A stretch of 64,000 bases of DNA, from positions 1,612,001 through 1,676,000 of the forward strand of contig JAPNXP010000006.1 of assembly GCA_028753945.1 (NCBI GenBank). The letters are read 5' to 3'. Shown here piece after piece: positions 25,001-32,708 of this stretch. Each line of letters begins with the position of its first letter. The stretch's first letter is position 1. Made by a program: the position numbers and the translations under genes. Origin of the DNA: Hexactinellida sp. DTS-2022 (Eukaryota > Porifera > Hexactinellida). The notes under the pieces were generated by a model. The model did no database searches. It saw nothing but the letters and a program-made list of their open reading frames with translations, and was not told the origin of the DNA.

Positions 25001-28000
25001 TAGAGACTAATTTCCCAAAGTTAGAAAAGGTGAACAAGTAGGCATGCTAACTACGAATTTGTTTTTTCAAATTTGTAATGTGAATATTTATTGTCTATTG
25101 CAAAGAGCGAGATCGAAGGGCTCGTGAAACAATAAATCCATTCAAATATGAAAAAATTATAGATTGTTTAAATTGAATTCAGACCAGTGCTCGACAAATT
25201 AAGTGGTTTGCGTTTGGTGGCGTTAGACACCAAAATTCTTATTTAATTAAGCCACCAAATTTTGCCTTTGATGGCTTAGCTAATCCACAATATAAATTGT
25301 GGACTATTTGATTTTGTGTAGATTATATTTTTCGTTGAATTATTTGTTATTTATATTAGTGTTGTTTTACGGTATCAGAATTTTGTTTAGCCATCATTGG
25401 TTTGTTAAACCACCGTTGTTTATTCTTTAGCCACCAGAAAAAAGTGAGGCGGTGGCTTAATTAGCTACCACCAAAATTTCATTCTGTCGAGCACTGATTC
25501 AGACCCATAATCCATAATATTACTAATTGATCTTATGGATCATAAAGTAGAACCTCGTTAATACGAACACCAGGGGACCGTGGAAATGTGTCTTCCTTAT
25601 CCGGAATTCGTATTAAGTTATTAACCAAATCATTTGTATTGAAAAGGCTTTGAAGGGGACTGAAATAGAGTTCGTATTAACGAGGTGTACTATAACTCCC
25701 AACATCGGTCTGACAGGCGCTAACCTGGTCCCTGGCGCCCTCCTTCTGCTGCAGGCGGTCCTGCTGCTGGGCCTCCAGATTCCGCAGAGACTCCGCGAAT
25801 GCTTTGTGAGAGGCCACCAGCTTCTGGTGGAACTGCTGGGAAATAGACTTAGCTAGCTTGCTAGGCGCCACACTGGAGATCAGCTGTGCGCCCACTTTCT
25901 CCTTCCAGCTCTCATCGATCTTAACACTGGTGTACCTGAATCCGTCCACACTCATCCTCACGCGGTCCATGAACAGTTTAATCGCGGAGGAGCTGGACCG
26001 AGCCGTCACCTACGATTTTGCAACACAACAATCCTATTTGCCTCGCATGAAACAGTATTATTCTTAACCTATGGGCGTTGTTATCCAACCATTTGCCATA
26101 AATAAATGCGTATAATTGATTATGTTACTTGTATAGAACACAAATTTTGTATACAAGTTCAAACACTGAAAAGGTCAGTTTTTCGAACATTCACCTTTAG
26201 TCAAGTAACCCTAGTTCTTTTAGTACTAGTATATAGGAAAACTGAGGTCTATATATTCCCGTAATTGCTACTTCGGTAGAGTAAAGTGGTTATTTACTCA
26301 TACATACTTATTTGTAAAACACGAGGAATATTTTAGGCCTCGTTAAAAATGGTTGAACATTCCTGGGCTAGAAAACGTATGTATTTATATGGGAGTAGTA
26401 TGTGTCTAACAATCAGTTGTCCACTAACAACACCCTGTTAATATTCCTTTCGTATTGATTCGAATTAGCACAAGTCACTAATTGAAGTGTCTAGAAAGGA
26501 CTGAATACAACTAACTCACAAGATAGCTAACTCACGTCCAAGTGATACGCCGAGTCGAGTATGGACTTGAAGGCCTGGCTAGCGGCGTATGACTCGTGGT
26601 CGGCTGAGTTCTCCAGGGTCTCCAGACACCGCGTGACGGTCCCCAGCACGCTCTCCCGCAGCAGAGACACGGACTTGAGCAGCTGCTCGGAGACTATCTT
26701 GTTCAGCTGGTTGAACACGTGGTCCTGCAGCTGTATCACGCACGGACGGATAATCTTGATGTCGTTAACGAATCCGTCCAGCGGCAGATGCACGTCCTGG
26801 AACTCCAGCTTACCGGCGGAGCGAATTATATCCTGAAACTTCGTGCTGATTACCGTCTCTACGATGTCCCGGATCTCTCTGTGTCTCGTAGTAGAAATCT
26901 CCAGCAACTAATAGCACACGAAACAGTGTATAATATTGTATGAGCTCAGTCTAAATGCTAGTACTTCTGGTGGTAAGTTTAGGAAGCAATCAACTAAAAT
27001 GACATTGGAAATGATGTTCTACACATACTATAGTGTATCTGCAGCGATTCCCAACATTGCAGCCGTCGAGTTCTTATAGAAAATACTAAACATTATGTTC
27101 TAGGAAATGAGACTAAATTAAGTTGCCTTAATTTTGCTCATCATATTTACTCCCAGGTTGAGAACCACTGGAGTGGGGAATACCGTATACAGTATACACT
27201 ATACAGTATATATATACATTATACAATACTGTATACAGTATACATTTTAACGTATACAGTATAGAGCAGCGTTTCTCAACCGGGGGGGCCACGAGGCACG
27301 GGTGCTGAGGATCTCGGTGGGGGGCCACGGACCATTAAAGGTTGAGAACCACTGGTATAGAGTATAGCGCAGGGGACCAGCCAGGGGAGCCCAACTCGAT
27401 TTATTGCGGGCCATATTGGGTTCCTCAAGTACATATATAGGTGGGCCATAAAGGCCAATTAATAAATTTCAGATTTATTTAGGGAGAGATAGGTTGGGTT
27501 ATCCAAGCGGAAATGGAACAAAAAAGGTTAAGAAACACATCTAAAATCATGACATACTACATAAAATGATCAAACATATTAACCAGATTAAATTTTTACG
27601 CGGGCCGTATGTTGGACACCCCTAGTATAACGTATAAGTATACCGTCGTATACAGTATACGGTATAAATCTACAGTGTACATTATACAGTATTCATACCT
27701 GTTGGAAGAGAGCCTCCTCCTTCTCCTTGGCAAACTGCAATCTCTTGGGAGTTATCTGCACGTCCCTCTGCATGTCGTGAGCAGATACGATCAGGGAGTC
27801 CAGACACTTGGTGTGTGCGTCATTGAGCACGTAGGCAGAGAGCACCAGCTGCTGCAGGATGTTGCTGCGACAGAACTCGTATATGGCAGCCGAGAACTCT
27901 ATCAAGTTACCCAGGATCTGGTTGTACGGAATGAAGTTGTACAGGTTTATAGGGTTAGCGTCCAACTTCTCGTCTTTACACAAATTGTATCATTAATAAT

Positions 28001-31000
28001 AACACAGACTTCAATATATACGTACAAATATAAAACTATGACAATTGAATTAATTCAAAAATTCTCAACGTTGAAACCGCTTGTTGCAAATACTTTTCAA
28101 CCGAATAGCAATAATATTGTACTATTCGGTACAGAGAAATTATCTGCTTTATAAATTGCTTCATCGTACTACCCCTGGAAAAAATTAGCCCAATTATAGT
28201 TTGGTTAAATCGCGAATGGATTTCGCTATTGTGCTACGAACAGCTCACCAGAGTCGTTGAGAGATCCATTCGCGTCTGCGTCAGGTCTGGCGCCAGAAGC
28301 CAGGAGCTCGTCTTCCTTTGAAAATTTTCTTAAAAACTTAGGATGGTACTCTGCATGCGGCGGCTGGTTCTCTAGCACTTTGTCTGTATTCAGAAGTCCC
28401 ATTTCCTAGAGGCAAACAGGTAGAGCACGACTATGATAAACAGACCAATTAAAGTTATTATCAAACACTTGTCAAAGTATAGCTAGAATCAGGATAGTGT
28501 ACTGATACTTAAATATATATTACATAAAGGTATACAGTGAAACCTCCAAAAGCGAACACCTTCAAGAAATTAACAGCTCCCAAATCTGAACATTTTTTCT
28601 CGGTTCCAAATTTTCCCATTGCTTTAGACCTGTCTAGACACATGTTATGATAAATCATGAAAACGAAGACCCCTCTAAATTAAACATTTTGGCTGGTCCC
28701 CATAATGTTCGCCTTCTACAGGTTTACTGTACGTACATAGTACATGGCCGACTCACGCAAAGCTGTGTGTGAATGCGGTTAAAGAAGGGCGGCTCCTGGG
28801 GCTGCTGGTTGGCGTAGTCGGACTCTGCACTCTCGCAGCTGCACACGAACAACAGGGGCATGGTTGGGAGGTGCGTCTTTATGTACTCCAGCTCATGCAG
28901 CTCCTATAATACAATCCTTACTATAGCATGACTATAGAGTATGATTAGTAAATGGAGTAAACTCGCTACAAGTACAAGTACTTGTTTGATAATTATTGTT
29001 GGCAATATCCTCGTTACCAAACTATCTTTAAAAATATTTCTGACAAATATATTTATGAAATTTGGGGGGTTTTTTTGTATTTTTTTTAGGGCTGAAATGA
29101 TTATTCGAAATGCAACGAATTTTCAAATATTCGTTTATTTTGATGACTAAGCATTTAATCATATTCAAGACTCAATATAAATTGGAAGAATTTTTACTTT
29201 TTTGCTAATGTTAAAATAATTTAACCATGGTTACAGAGTGTATTATACACAAGTTAGCTATTAATCAGTTAGTTTAGGCAGGAATTTATATTTACGATCT
29301 CTCCAATCTATACAAAACATGTTGTTGTCCAAAATAAGTAAACGAAAATTCGTTTAAATCTAATATTCCTCAAACGAACGAATATTCGTTAAATCATTTC
29401 GAACGAATATTCGAATCTTCTGTATCTTCGTTTCAGCCCTATCTTTCATAATATTTTTTGGGTTTATCTGTAAGTGCAATTTAGGGTACTAATTAAACCT
29501 TTCATATTCCTTTCTTTACATCCATGGTATAACGACACAGTACATATTCTAAATATGAGATTAAACTGACCACTTGGTTGAGTGCCCTCTTCCCGTCCAT
29601 GCAGTAGATGGCCAGAGCGTGGTAGTCGTTCCTGCACTGCACCAGGAACTGCTCGATGCTCTGCTCGTCTACGCTAGTCGGCGCCACCACCAGCTCCAGG
29701 CCGGTTCGGAGCAGGTGGCTCTTCAGCCCGACCTGCAGGTACACGTCCCGCGGCAGGTTCTGGTTGGTCTTCTGCGTTATCATCAGGTCCTCTCGCGGAA
29801 TTTTGCGAAAGAGACCCTCGTGTGACTTTGTTGCCATCATAGACACGTCGTATCTAAAGAGTTAACCACAGGTTATGCTCTATAAATTCCTATTTAGACA
29901 ATAGTATAATATCTACAGAAATAAGAAATACTGCTTTTTACCGAGTTGGCCAATAACACGGAATACACTCTATATAATTAGAATAATAATAAATTCCACT
30001 TATAACGATTTCAAGTGAATTTTGTACCTAAAGTATTTGTTTTTTTTACTCCGCTTATAACGAAATCTTTCAATACCGAAATACTGGATTATTAAGGTCC
30101 CTAAGGATTCCTTATAACGGGAGTTTAGAGTTGTAACCTGTCACAGTGTGTTATATGTTTGAGGAAGGCTGGATTCGGTTTGTAATATCGGTTAACTGTA
30201 TTGATTTTATTACTTAGTTAACCGGTCTGTTAAATATTAGCAGTGTATTAAGCAAAAAGTTCGTTAATAATATCTTGAGTAGTATGGGCGGTTAGCCGGT
30301 TAACCGGGCCCAGCCTTGGTTTGAGATATGAACTAACAGCATAAGAAAATGAGGCTGTATATATGAGTTACCTAGCGAGCAGATTGTAATTGTCTATTCC
30401 CGCCATATAAACTGTACCAGGGCTCTCGAAGAAAATTAGTATATATCAGGGTTTTTTTAAGGCCGATCTTGGTGTAAAATTTTCACCAAGATTTTTGGAG
30501 TTACACCACGATTCGGGTCGGTCGCGGGCGCTGCAGTGTTGAGTTACACCAAGGCCTCAACCTTATAAAACCCTGGTATATATTCACTGTTAGTTCCTCA
30601 ATTAGCATCAATATTATTAGAGCTCTTTGACAAAACTACGTATCGGTTAGAAGCGGTGATTGATAGCATTTGTACATTTATGAGTATAGCCTGATGAACT
30701 TAAGGTGGCAAACTAGAAGCTAAGAATGCTATATGAAACTGTATACGAACATACCCTTCTTTGGTTAGGTGTGTCATGAATCTGTTCTTGCTGTACTTTA
30801 TCTTGATCATGCGCCACACCTCGTTGTCCAGCATGGGGTCCAGCAGGAGCGGCTCGTTGAGGATCCGATTCACCACCTGAGCCTTGACTCCGTTCTGGCC
30901 CAGCACCACCAGGGCCGGACTCCCGCAGACTAGCGAGAGGATGCTCCGCTGGTCCTCGATGGAGAAGGTAGCCACCTGCGAGAGAGTCGGGTCGAAGACC

Positions 31001-31101
31001 TGCAGGTCCGAGAAGTTCCTTGTGGTAGCGCGGAACAGCTCTTTGATGTACTTTGAGTTCGTCACGAAGTGCTGGAATACAGTGTACAGGTTGGTGTCCA
31101 T
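12809..31101 (-). CDS. DSTYK: DSTYK, dual serine/threonine and tyrosine protein kinase (whole gene, 11 exons)
   Basis: Eleven minus-strand exons with GT-AG borders join in phase to 2,775 nt: 924 codons plus stop, close to the roughly 930 residues of vertebrate DSTYK. Order: an N-terminal DSTYK-specific region ([55 protein letters not shown]), then a C-terminal kinase domain from about residue 655. Visible catalytic features are the glycine loop GRGQYG, lysine in AVKSV (about 679), HRDIKLKN with Asp near 774, DLG in place of DFG (about 792), MAPEL and the late QRPLLG arginine. DLG is also the vertebrate DSTYK form. In vertebrates the kinase works in cytoplasm and at membranes, in FGF/ERK signalling and cell death. 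Intron 9 (8.2 kb) contains another gene and transposons. Orthology is confident; expression and the exact transcript ends are not visible. Confidence 0.93.
13289..13386. repeat. Two abutting perfect hairpins in DSTYK intron 10
   Basis: The first palindrome is centred on TTAACGCGTTAA, with arms of about 33 bp (GATATATTCCTCATG / CATGAGGAATATATATC). The second, AATGCTTTCGTTATAACGAAAGCATT, follows directly. No terminal transposon motif is evident. Confidence 0.7.
13573..13880. mobile_element. pogo-like MITE, family G
   Basis: A 308-bp element with ends CACTCAAACCTCCCTTATCC / GGATCTCGGAGGTTTGAGTG and an interior that is mostly AT-rich. Confidence 0.65.
13907..14094. mobile_element. pogo-like MITE, family B
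   Basis: A 188-bp element with ends CAGTCGACTCCGCTTAATAG / CTATTAAGCGGAGTCGACTG, flanked by TA. The closest copy is at 20429-20613. Confidence 0.8.
14488..14665 (-). CDS. DSTYK: DSTYK exon 10 (activation segment)
   Basis: Acceptor TATCTGCAG, donor GTCAGT, phase 1 out. Reads [31 protein letters not shown] and [20 protein letters not shown] replaces the canonical DFG as in vertebrate DSTYK. Confidence 0.93.
14666..15161. other. Intronic DSTYK sequence between exon 10 and the nested gene
   Basis: No coding potential or repeat termini recognised. The 3' flank of the nested UBX gene must lie here. Confidence 0.4.
15162..16745 (-). CDS. UBXN11: UBXN11-like protein with SEP and UBX domains, intronless, inside DSTYK intron 9
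   Basis: A single uninterrupted 527-codon frame from [15 protein letters not shown] to LFLATL. A coiled-coil region at about residues 105-185 ([20 protein letters not shown]) is followed by a SEP domain at about 280-345 ([38 protein letters not shown]). A C-terminal UBX domain runs from about 448 to the end ([30 protein letters not shown]). SEP plus UBX with a central coiled coil matches UBXN11 (socius), a member of the p97/VCP-cofactor superfamily linked to Rho-family Rnd proteins and actin organisation. SEP plus UBX is also in p47/UBXN2, but the coiled coil and C-terminal architecture favour UBXN11. The gene has no introns although its host gene has ten, so it may be an old retrocopy. The frame is intact and GC-rich relative to its surroundings, which implies selection. 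Confidence 0.88.
   Translation of the reverse strand: MATPLSSLNKRKKLPLARNVAFRMTAGNTDEQDVSFPPDILPLSPPNIPTSHSFESLFLDMDSGTQAAIVRDVKRAQKKKLGLNPPVLSKMLSVPSLLSETGDTELLTSLTKKLRVTERQLVASNKELLSRKEYVRELEGRAGYYEAAYERATRPGRLAELESRCSLLQRQISDMEEFLSDYGLIWIGKEEDELPRADTDTGLGEGPDRVTPSLALMRSNLSTELSGSVWVPESATPASMAANVDFNLLVRNVKALNLLLGEKAEVVKTSGGARFRRPDTIPLTLYRNGYMLFQGPFRSYTDPSSFQVIQDIQDGCFPQELTGRCPGGLPFDVFDRRDLEYEDPRLKQRFPGVGYTLGGTVVTPSPRPLAGLYEDAMSPLNGANWKKTSDRPQAPVPIERFLSKLPASVVKKGKVIDIRSEIEAKLNPKPTPIKLTCLHSNNSDADPGKLVHLKIRSLDGSEVFRLSLPRTSTVAEVMSILNSSAPSRDNNWVLKSNYPRAATLSDTSRSLEEYQLFPSALLFLATL
16746..19085. other. DSTYK intron 9, AT-rich, no gene
   Basis: No exon supported. At 18715-18960 inverted words (ACTTATATAGAGCTTAGCTC / GAGCTCAGCTCTATATAAG) suggest a small inverted-repeat element. 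Its core GGTCAGTTTTTCCCAG...ACCTTTAG resembles 26165-26240. Confidence 0.5.
19086..19688. mobile_element. hAT-type non-autonomous element
   Basis: A 603-bp element starts CAGTGGTTCCCAACCTTT and ends AGGTTTGGAACCACTG, the classic hAT terminus. Near the ends GTGCACCCCCAGG and CACCCCCAAGGGG are mirrored. Possible duplication ACTTAATC/CCTTATGC is degraded. A short GCGAGCGCAGTGAGCGAG hairpin sits inside at about 19309-19326. Confidence 0.8.
19689..20428. other. Intronic, no gene; short GCACC-rich stretch
   Basis: Nothing coding recognised. A cluster of TGGCACC / GGCACCTA words lies at 20225-20340 and may be a decayed repeat. Confidence 0.4.
20429..20613. mobile_element. pogo-like MITE, family B
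   Basis: A 185-bp copy of the element at 13907-14094, with ends CAGTCAACTCCGATTAATAG / TATTAAGCGGAGTTGACTG and TA flanks. Confidence 0.8.
20690..20765. repeat. Truncated family-A MITE
   Basis: ATAGAACCTCGTTAGTAG and TTCGCCTTATCCGGAATTTG are family-A words. The copy stops at the broken end of the MULE frame that begins at 20766. Confidence 0.6.
20766..21473 (-). pseudogene. MULE transposase fragment (FLYWCH/MULE family)
   Basis: A continuous minus-strand frame of 226 codons from the internal [10 protein letters not shown], extendable upstream by PPWAFESA. It covers the catalytic core of a Mutator-like transposase: [19 protein letters not shown] (first Asp), [15 protein letters not shown] (second Asp), [13 protein letters not shown] (CxxH-type signature) and [10 protein letters not shown]. 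The N-terminal zinc finger and the C-terminal NN..E block are missing, the latter cut off at the adjoining MITE fragment. It resembles but is not identical to the transposases at 57900-62440 and 58694-60286, so at least three MULE lineages are present. It lies in DSTYK intron 9. Confidence 0.85.
21827..22693. mobile_element. Family-C pogo-like element with internal palindromic array
   Basis: The left end ACTGGACTCCATTATAAAC and right end GGCTATAACGGGAGTTGACTG belong to family C, but the element is 0.87 kb rather than about 170 bp. The extra sequence is the palindromic repeat array at 21905-22270 and 22445-22512. Confidence 0.65.
21905..22512. repeat. Array of inverted 25-bp units built on TTGATTTTGTAAAATCGAC
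   Basis: At least a dozen units in alternating orientation (GTCGATTTTACAAAATCAAC and its complement) are separated by short AT spacers such as ATTAG or ATCCAAAATG. A single detached cluster lies at 22445-22512 after a unique stretch. Each unit is itself nearly palindromic. Confidence 0.8.
22854..23097 (-). CDS. DSTYK: DSTYK exon 9 (catalytic loop)
   Basis: Acceptor AACTCTAG, donor GTGAGT. Reads [13 protein letters not shown], then [14 protein letters not shown] and [16 protein letters not shown] with the catalytic aspartate. The following intron is 8,188 bp. Confidence 0.93.
23185..23575. mobile_element. pogo-like MITE, family H, with internal insertion
   Basis: Ends CAGTGGAACCTGTCTATAAC / GTGGCCGTTATAGACAG. 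The interior has a GC-richer block at 23225-23480 with repeated AAGGGATGGC and AAGGATGGCG words. It sits in DSTYK intron 8 directly upstream of exon 9. Confidence 0.65.
23576..24388. other. DSTYK intron 8 remainder
   Basis: AT-rich, no second gene. CCACTTATGCCACAAGTGG-type words near 24075-24120 are a short palindrome. Confidence 0.4.
24389..24621 (-). CDS. DSTYK: DSTYK exon 8 (start of kinase domain)
   Basis: Acceptor CTGATTAG, donor GTAGGT, phase 2 out. Contains the glycine loop GRGQYGIVY, the invariant lysine in AVKSV and the highly conserved [16 protein letters not shown]. Confidence 0.93.
24780..25118. repeat. Dispersed repeat, second copy of the 6080-6460 family
   Basis: Shares AACTCGAATGTTG, GTTTGTTTGTC, GTGATAGGGAAATA, AACAAGTAGGCATGCTAA and the terminal GATCGAAGGGCTCG with 6060-6460 and 51810-52260. 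The end hairpin is degraded here. Confidence 0.6.
25185..25496. mobile_element. hAT-type MITE with 8-bp duplication ATTCAGAC
   Basis: A 312-bp element starts CAGTGCTCGACAAATTAAG and ends TTCTGTCGAGCACTG. The exact target duplication ATTCAGAC is at 25177-25184 and 25497-25504. The word GCCACCA recurs on both sides of the core. Confidence 0.88.
25546..25692. mobile_element. pogo-like MITE, family A, next to DSTYK exon 7
   Basis: Starts AGTAGAACCTCGTTAATACG and ends CGTATTAACGAGGTGTACT. Its right end is about 33 bp from the exon 7 donor. Confidence 0.7.
25725..26009 (-). CDS. DSTYK: DSTYK exon 7
   Basis: Acceptor AATCGTAG, donor GTTAGC, 95 codons. [20 protein letters not shown] matches the family's SKLAKSICSQF segment. 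A family-A MITE ends about 33 bp past the donor. Confidence 0.92.
26150..26300. repeat. Repeat related to 18715-18960
   Basis: AAAGGTCAGTTTTTCGAAC and ACCTTTAGTCAAGTAACC with GGTCTATATA match the core at 18770-18900. A small non-autonomous family, ends not defined. Confidence 0.4.
26536..26907 (-). CDS. DSTYK: DSTYK exon 6
   Basis: Acceptor GCTATTAG, donor GTGAGT, 124 codons. Reads [18 protein letters not shown], then [12 protein letters not shown] and [18 protein letters not shown], the latter matching the family's YLRESFVGTLERCLQSLE. Confidence 0.92.
27150..27354. mobile_element. hAT ends, including an 88-bp element with duplication GTATAGAG
   Basis: The 88-bp element at 27267-27354 has ends CAGCGTTTCTCAACC / GGTTGAGAACCACTG and an exact 8-bp duplication GTATAGAG (27259-27266, 27355-27362). 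A separate solitary end CAGGTTGAGAACCACTGG lies at 27152-27170. A GTATAC-rich palindromic tract fills 27180-27260. Confidence 0.82.
27370..27624. mobile_element. hAT-type element with near-perfect 8-bp duplication
   Basis: A 255-bp element starts CAGGGGACCAGCCAGGGGAG and ends GTATGTTGGACACCCCTA. The flanks GTATAGCG (27362-27369) and GTATAACG (27625-27632) differ at one base. GCGGGCC near both ends is typical of this hAT terminus. Confidence 0.75.
27699..27973 (-). CDS. DSTYK: DSTYK exon 5
   Basis: Carries the diagnostic segment [20 protein letters not shown], nearly identical to vertebrate DSTYK. Donor GTATGA after FQQ. The acceptor GTGTAAAG is weak but is the only one that fits the phase. 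Confidence 0.9.
28249..28405 (-). CDS. DSTYK: DSTYK exon 4
   Basis: Acceptor TGCCTCTAG, donor GTGAGC. Reads [20 protein letters not shown] to GSLNDS plus one base. MGLL corresponds to the family's DLGYL position. This is the least conserved exon, identified mainly by phase and order. Confidence 0.75.
28535..28729. mobile_element. pogo-like MITE, family F
   Basis: A 195-bp element with ends CAGTGAAACCTCCAAAAGCG / CGCCTTCTACAGGTTTACTG and TA flanks. Its right end is 28 bp from the last base of DSTYK exon 3. Confidence 0.75.
28757..28903 (-). CDS. DSTYK: DSTYK exon 3
   Basis: Too short for a simple frame scan but clear by splice sites: acceptor TATTATAG, donor GTGAGT, 49 codons. [20 protein letters not shown] corresponds to the family's QELQEIRKYF...PVFFF segment. 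Confidence 0.85.
29088..29440. mobile_element. hAT-type element
   Basis: The ends AGGGCTGAAATGATTATTCG and CGTTTCAGCCCT are mirrored. ACGAATATTCG words recur inside. The duplication is not clear because the left flank is a T-run. Confidence 0.65.
29571..29853 (-). CDS. DSTYK: DSTYK exon 2
   Basis: Acceptor CTCTTTAG, donor GTCAGT. Reads [18 protein letters not shown] through [13 protein letters not shown] to KRALNQV. Phase 2 in, phase 0 out. Confidence 0.9.
29995..30137. mobile_element. Family-C MITE, diverged
   Basis: CCACTTATAACGATTTC at the left and CCTTATAACGGGAGTTTAGAG at the right match family C. Both ends are partly decayed. Confidence 0.55.
30447..30575. mobile_element. hAT-like MITE, second copy of the 9201 family, duplication GTATATAT
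   Basis: Ends CAGGGTTTTTTTAAGG / CCTTATAAAACCCTG, exact 8-bp duplication GTATATAT (30439-30446, 30576-30583). The interior matches 9201-9333 (CGATCTTGGTGTAA, GCTGCAGTGTTGAGTT) but the GC core has diverged. Confidence 0.86.
30755..31101 (-). CDS. DSTYK: DSTYK exon 1 (coding)
   Basis: Starts at ATG 31101 ([12 protein letters not shown]) and ends HLTKEG with a GTATGT donor, phase 2. It aligns with the start of vertebrate DSTYK, including the [15 protein letters not shown] segment that matches the family's P-loop-like LILGQD region. An upstream 5' UTR exon is possible but not seen. Confidence 0.88.
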
Positions 31102-32708
31102 TGTGGAGGATTGCTATGTGCAGGATAATATAGTAAATGCAAGTAACTAAGAGTTAATGATAACTGTATTTCAGCTCTACAAGAATGAACGTATCACTAT
31201 TTAATTGTGACGTCATAACTAATATCAACTGTAGAATTCGCTTTACAAATATTAGAGTGTAAGTACTTTATGATACATAGGTATTTTTGAAAACAAGTCA
31301 CCACGAACAGTGGCCTAATGGTAAACTGATTGAAAAAGTTATCTAATTCAATATAATTGAATAAAACCTATCAACTCTCTTCAGACAATTGGATAACTTA
31401 GAAGGAATAATAAAGAAGTGTACGTATTGAAGATTAACATCTTCTATTTAATTATACATTTGATTATACACGTACGTATATACAGTATATTCCGCTTAAT
31501 TGGGACACCGGTTAATCGGGACAACTCCCAAGAACCGAATCCTGTCCATAGAAGCTAGGACTAAAAAACTCCGCTTAATTGTACAAGAGGCTTGAAACAA
31601 ACGTGTCCCAATTAATTAAGCGGAGTAGACAGTAATACTAAATTAATAATTAAAACTCTCCTTGTTGACCAGAATTGCAGATAATAACAATTTTAATGTT
31701 CTGGTAATGAGCACAAGTTTTGGTAGCCCAGACAGAAACAAATGTGTAAACAACTTTTTCGGTATTTACTACTACAAATGCGAGTCTTCCAGTTTCAAGA
31801 GTTACTATTGGAATTAGGAAATTAATATTATTTCTAACAGACAGCTTATCAGAAATAAATATTAACGAATTAGCAATACGCTACTATATAAAGCTTAGCT
31901 CTTTTGATTAGCTCATACTAATTACAGGTATAGAATATATTATATCCTAGAAACCTGTGAATGTATTTTCTAAGAATTATAATAGGAATACGATGGTCAT
32001 ATCTCGTGTGTGGTTATAAGCAGAGGTGCTGTCATATCCTGTGGTGTCAATTTGATGTCACAGAAATGTACAATAGAATCTCGTGCTACAGACACAAAAT
32101 GGAAATTGTGTAACTATTCAGTATAATATTAAGTTAGGGTATGCTGAATGACTGAATAACAAGAATACTTATTCTCTGAGCAGTATAAGCCAGTAATGGA
32201 ATAAATAGTATACTAGTTTATTCGAAACCGGTTTTCTTAGTTATCGGTATTATTTTCTAACCGTTTTTCGTGCACAAATTCTAAAGAGAAATAATAAAAA
32301 ACCGGTTTCAACTGTATTGTAACTTTTAAATGAAAAGTATACAGTGACACAATTAAAATTAAAGTTTATAACATGATTCTAAAGATAATGAAGGAGAACA
32401 AGAAGTGAAAGATCTTTTTATAAGTATGTATGTAATTAGATAAGTAGCATATAATGCATTACATAATAACCAAATCATTCAGCAGAATCCCAAAGTAAAT
32501 TTTACTCAGAACTAAATATAGATGCATACCTCCCAAGTTTGAGTTATCCCAATGCGGGTCACCCCCCCTTCCTCAATACATACATTCAGTACGTATTTAA
32601 ATTTTTTAAATGGCTAAGTGTAACAAAATAAGGTAACTACGTATTTGTATATAAAGGACTGAATACAGGTTGTGGTCAATGGTCAGCACCCAACACTGTT
32701 AACCCACC
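31102..32708. other. Spacer upstream of DSTYK; MITE remnants
   Basis: Holds a family-B variant at about 31483-31634 (CAGTATATTCCGCTTAATTG ... TTAATTAAGCGGAGTAGAC) and a family-D variant at about 32222-32313 (GAAACCGGTTTTC ... AAAACCGGTTTC). No gene seen. A DSTYK promoter would lie just right of 31101, but no defined motif can be named. Confidence 0.5.

Noticed and set aside
27609-28154. 181-codon plus-strand frame
   Set aside because: Antisense to DSTYK exon 5 and continuing into AT-rich intron; no domain and low-complexity start.
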